This document shows, in pieces, positions 62,489 through 64,000 of a stretch of 64,000 nucleotides of DNA. The DNA comes from Luzula sylvatica. Lineage: Eukaryota > Streptophyta > Magnoliopsida > Poales > Juncaceae. Numbering within the stretch: the stretch's first letter is position 1; each line of letters begins with the position of its first letter. Made by a program: the position numbers and the translations under genes. Under the pieces are notes generated by a model, which saw only the letters and a program-made list of their open reading frames with translations, searched no databases and was not told the origin of the DNA. The stretch lies in NCBI GenBank assembly GCA_946800325.1, contig OX326959.1, positions 49,978,784 through 50,042,783 of the forward strand, given 5' to 3'.

Positions 62489-64000
62489 AATTTCAGATCT
62501 ACCTAAAAGGTACTCATGCATATCCAATACGCACGATTTTAGAGAATATAGCTCGCGTATCAAATACCAAGCTATGCACATCCTATGTGCCAATTTTATG
62601 ATCAAGCCCGACTTAGTACGACTCGTTGTGTGACCATGTAGGTTCGACTTAACGATGGCAGTAGGTTGTTTCCAATACCTACAAGCTCATGAGCGGGATC
62701 TAGTCACTCCATCATAGCTACCCATGTTAAACGAATAATGATTGTGATCATTGTGCCTATCTCGAATAGCGGTTACTAGTTCTCTTGTTAGCGATATCCG
62801 TTAATCAAAAGGCATGGTAATAGTCATCCTTATAATTTGATTAACTACACTTATTCCCCGATTCCGAGTTGAGTTAACAAATTTCAATCGATATTAACCA
62901 TTAATATCATTGACTGCGGCCGCAGGTTTCGTTAATCGACTCATCGAGCGGCGCCTAAGAGATATCTCTTCCTTTCGGAATAAACAATTCCTATCTTGGA
63001 GACTCACATTGAATTCCGTGTTTCGGACAATACCCAATGATGACCCTTTTAACTCCCTGTTACGGTGAGCGTAAGATCATATCAAAGCATTGTGTTACGC
63101 ACGAAACGCAATCAATGATCCCCTCAAGTTTGAAGAATCTAAAACCCCATCCGTCGCAAGTCCATCTATAATGACTAAACCATGTCATGGTCTCGCGGCT
63201 TCGGTCATATCCAATACATGTAACCTAACATATATCTACGTTCCCGATTCGACAAACTCCTTTGTCCCATGATTAGCAAAACATAATCATCTCCTCGGCA
63301 AACGTACTAGTGTACGCGTTCAGTCTATTCCCTTGTAATAGTAATGCTTCTCTCTTAAGCAAACTGACCCGCGACTAGGGATGTTTAGAAATGACACTTT
63401 AAGTGTGACGGTTTCGCTGCACATAGTCCTCAACCATGTCGACGTCCACACAAGTTCAAATCAAGGTTCATGTAACAATCATATTACACAACCCAGCACA
63501 CAGTTTTCATATAAGGTGAATGCATATTAATTTAAGTAAACAAAAATTTTAAAAGGGATGCATTCATATGGACTAAGTATTTGGGTGATACAACGTTTAC
63601 CTATGGGTATCTCCATACCCATAACCTGCGAGGACTATCGTATTAGATAACTACACTCTACTCTCTTCTTCCTCCTCTAGGTATCTCCATACCCATAGTC
63701 ATCGCATGACAGTCACGCGCGACTAGAGAGAGCGGTTTTGTAAACGGGTCCGCACGTTCCCGCTAGTATTAATCTTCAACAGGATTGGAACATTTCCAAT
63801 ACCTACGATCACATCTTTTCACAAAATTTCATGGATCAAATGAAATTTTCTGAGTATTGGCTAGAAGTGGTTGTGACCTCGGCATTTTTGGCTTGTACTA
63901 TTGCGTTTCACGCAATAAACAATCATAAATCCGATAACTCGTGGCTACGAGAGTTTGGTCATGTTTGCTTGATCCATACCACTTCCTTTTGCGATTAATA
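62489..64000 (-). mobile_element. Retrotransposon internal region, 3' non-coding part (continues past window)
   Basis: About 1.5 kb with a base composition unlike the surrounding AT-rich DNA and no ORF over 90 codons on either strand. Given its position inside the LTR and polypurine tract it should be the 3' untranslated internal part of the element. Gag-pol would lie to the right of the window, so the lineage (copia or gypsy) cannot be read directly; the polypurine tract and LTR type suggest copia. Confidence 0.65.

Noticed and set aside
61649..62633. Several 60-90 codon frames in the LTR and internal region at the right edge
   Set aside because: They lie inside the LTR and the 3' non-coding part of a retrotransposon and match no gag-pol domain.

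Overview
The window is nuclear DNA of a flowering plant, most likely a eudicot. The evidence is the spliced genes with GT-AG introns, organelle-targeted PPR and CRM proteins, a plastid NusG-like protein, a vernalization-type PHD/FNIII/VID protein, and a dense background of AT-rich repeats, LINE, SINE, MITE, Helitron, hAT and LTR elements. Nothing in the sequence fixes the species.

Layout. 0-3.9 kb: repeat-rich DNA with two decayed non-LTR retroelement pieces, a foldback element, an 88-bp tandem repeat and a SINE. 3.9-20.5 kb is the gene-rich block: a CRM-domain RNA-binding gene (+), a DUF641 (GIL1/IRKI-type) gene (+), PTAC13 (-), VRN5/VIL1 (-) and a 12-exon mitochondrial-type PPR gene like At4g35850 (-). 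A second copy of the first exon of that PPR gene lies just upstream of the CRM gene and can splice to it in frame. 20.7-26 kb is mobile DNA: a 5'-truncated LINE with target-site duplication, a solo LTR wedged between two copies of one foldback family, another foldback element and a small hAT-like element. 26.5-41.4 kb holds a small acidic gene of unknown function and two tandem cytosolic-type Hsp70 genes (A and B), separated by a degenerate array of about 172-bp monomers. Copy B is broken by a 788-bp hAT-like insertion with a perfect 8-bp duplication. 41.4-44.3 kb is repeats, including a Helitron end. 44.3-46.8 kb is a NUP98-derived gene with a GLEBS motif and about 50 eight-residue FGPS/FSPS units. 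47.2-48.8 kb is an intronless PPR gene (At1g05600/EMB3101-like, -). 49-53 kb holds a SINE, a 1.1-kb hAT-like element and a solo copia LTR. 53.9-56.5 kb is the third Hsp70 (C). 57.2-58.8 kb is NPL4 (-). 59-64 kb is a MULE-like foldback element, a pentanucleotide satellite and the 3' LTR end of a minus-strand LTR retrotransposon that leaves the window.

Most genes look like unrelated single-copy housekeeping loci. Three themes link them: organelle gene expression (CRM protein, two PPRs, PTAC13), protein quality control (three Hsp70s and NPL4 of the CDC48 pathway), and gene remodelling by duplication and transposition (PPR exon 1 reuse, Hsp70 tandem duplication, NUP98-derived repeat expansion). 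All exon coordinates were derived by hand from splice signals and frame continuity; none has transcript support here.
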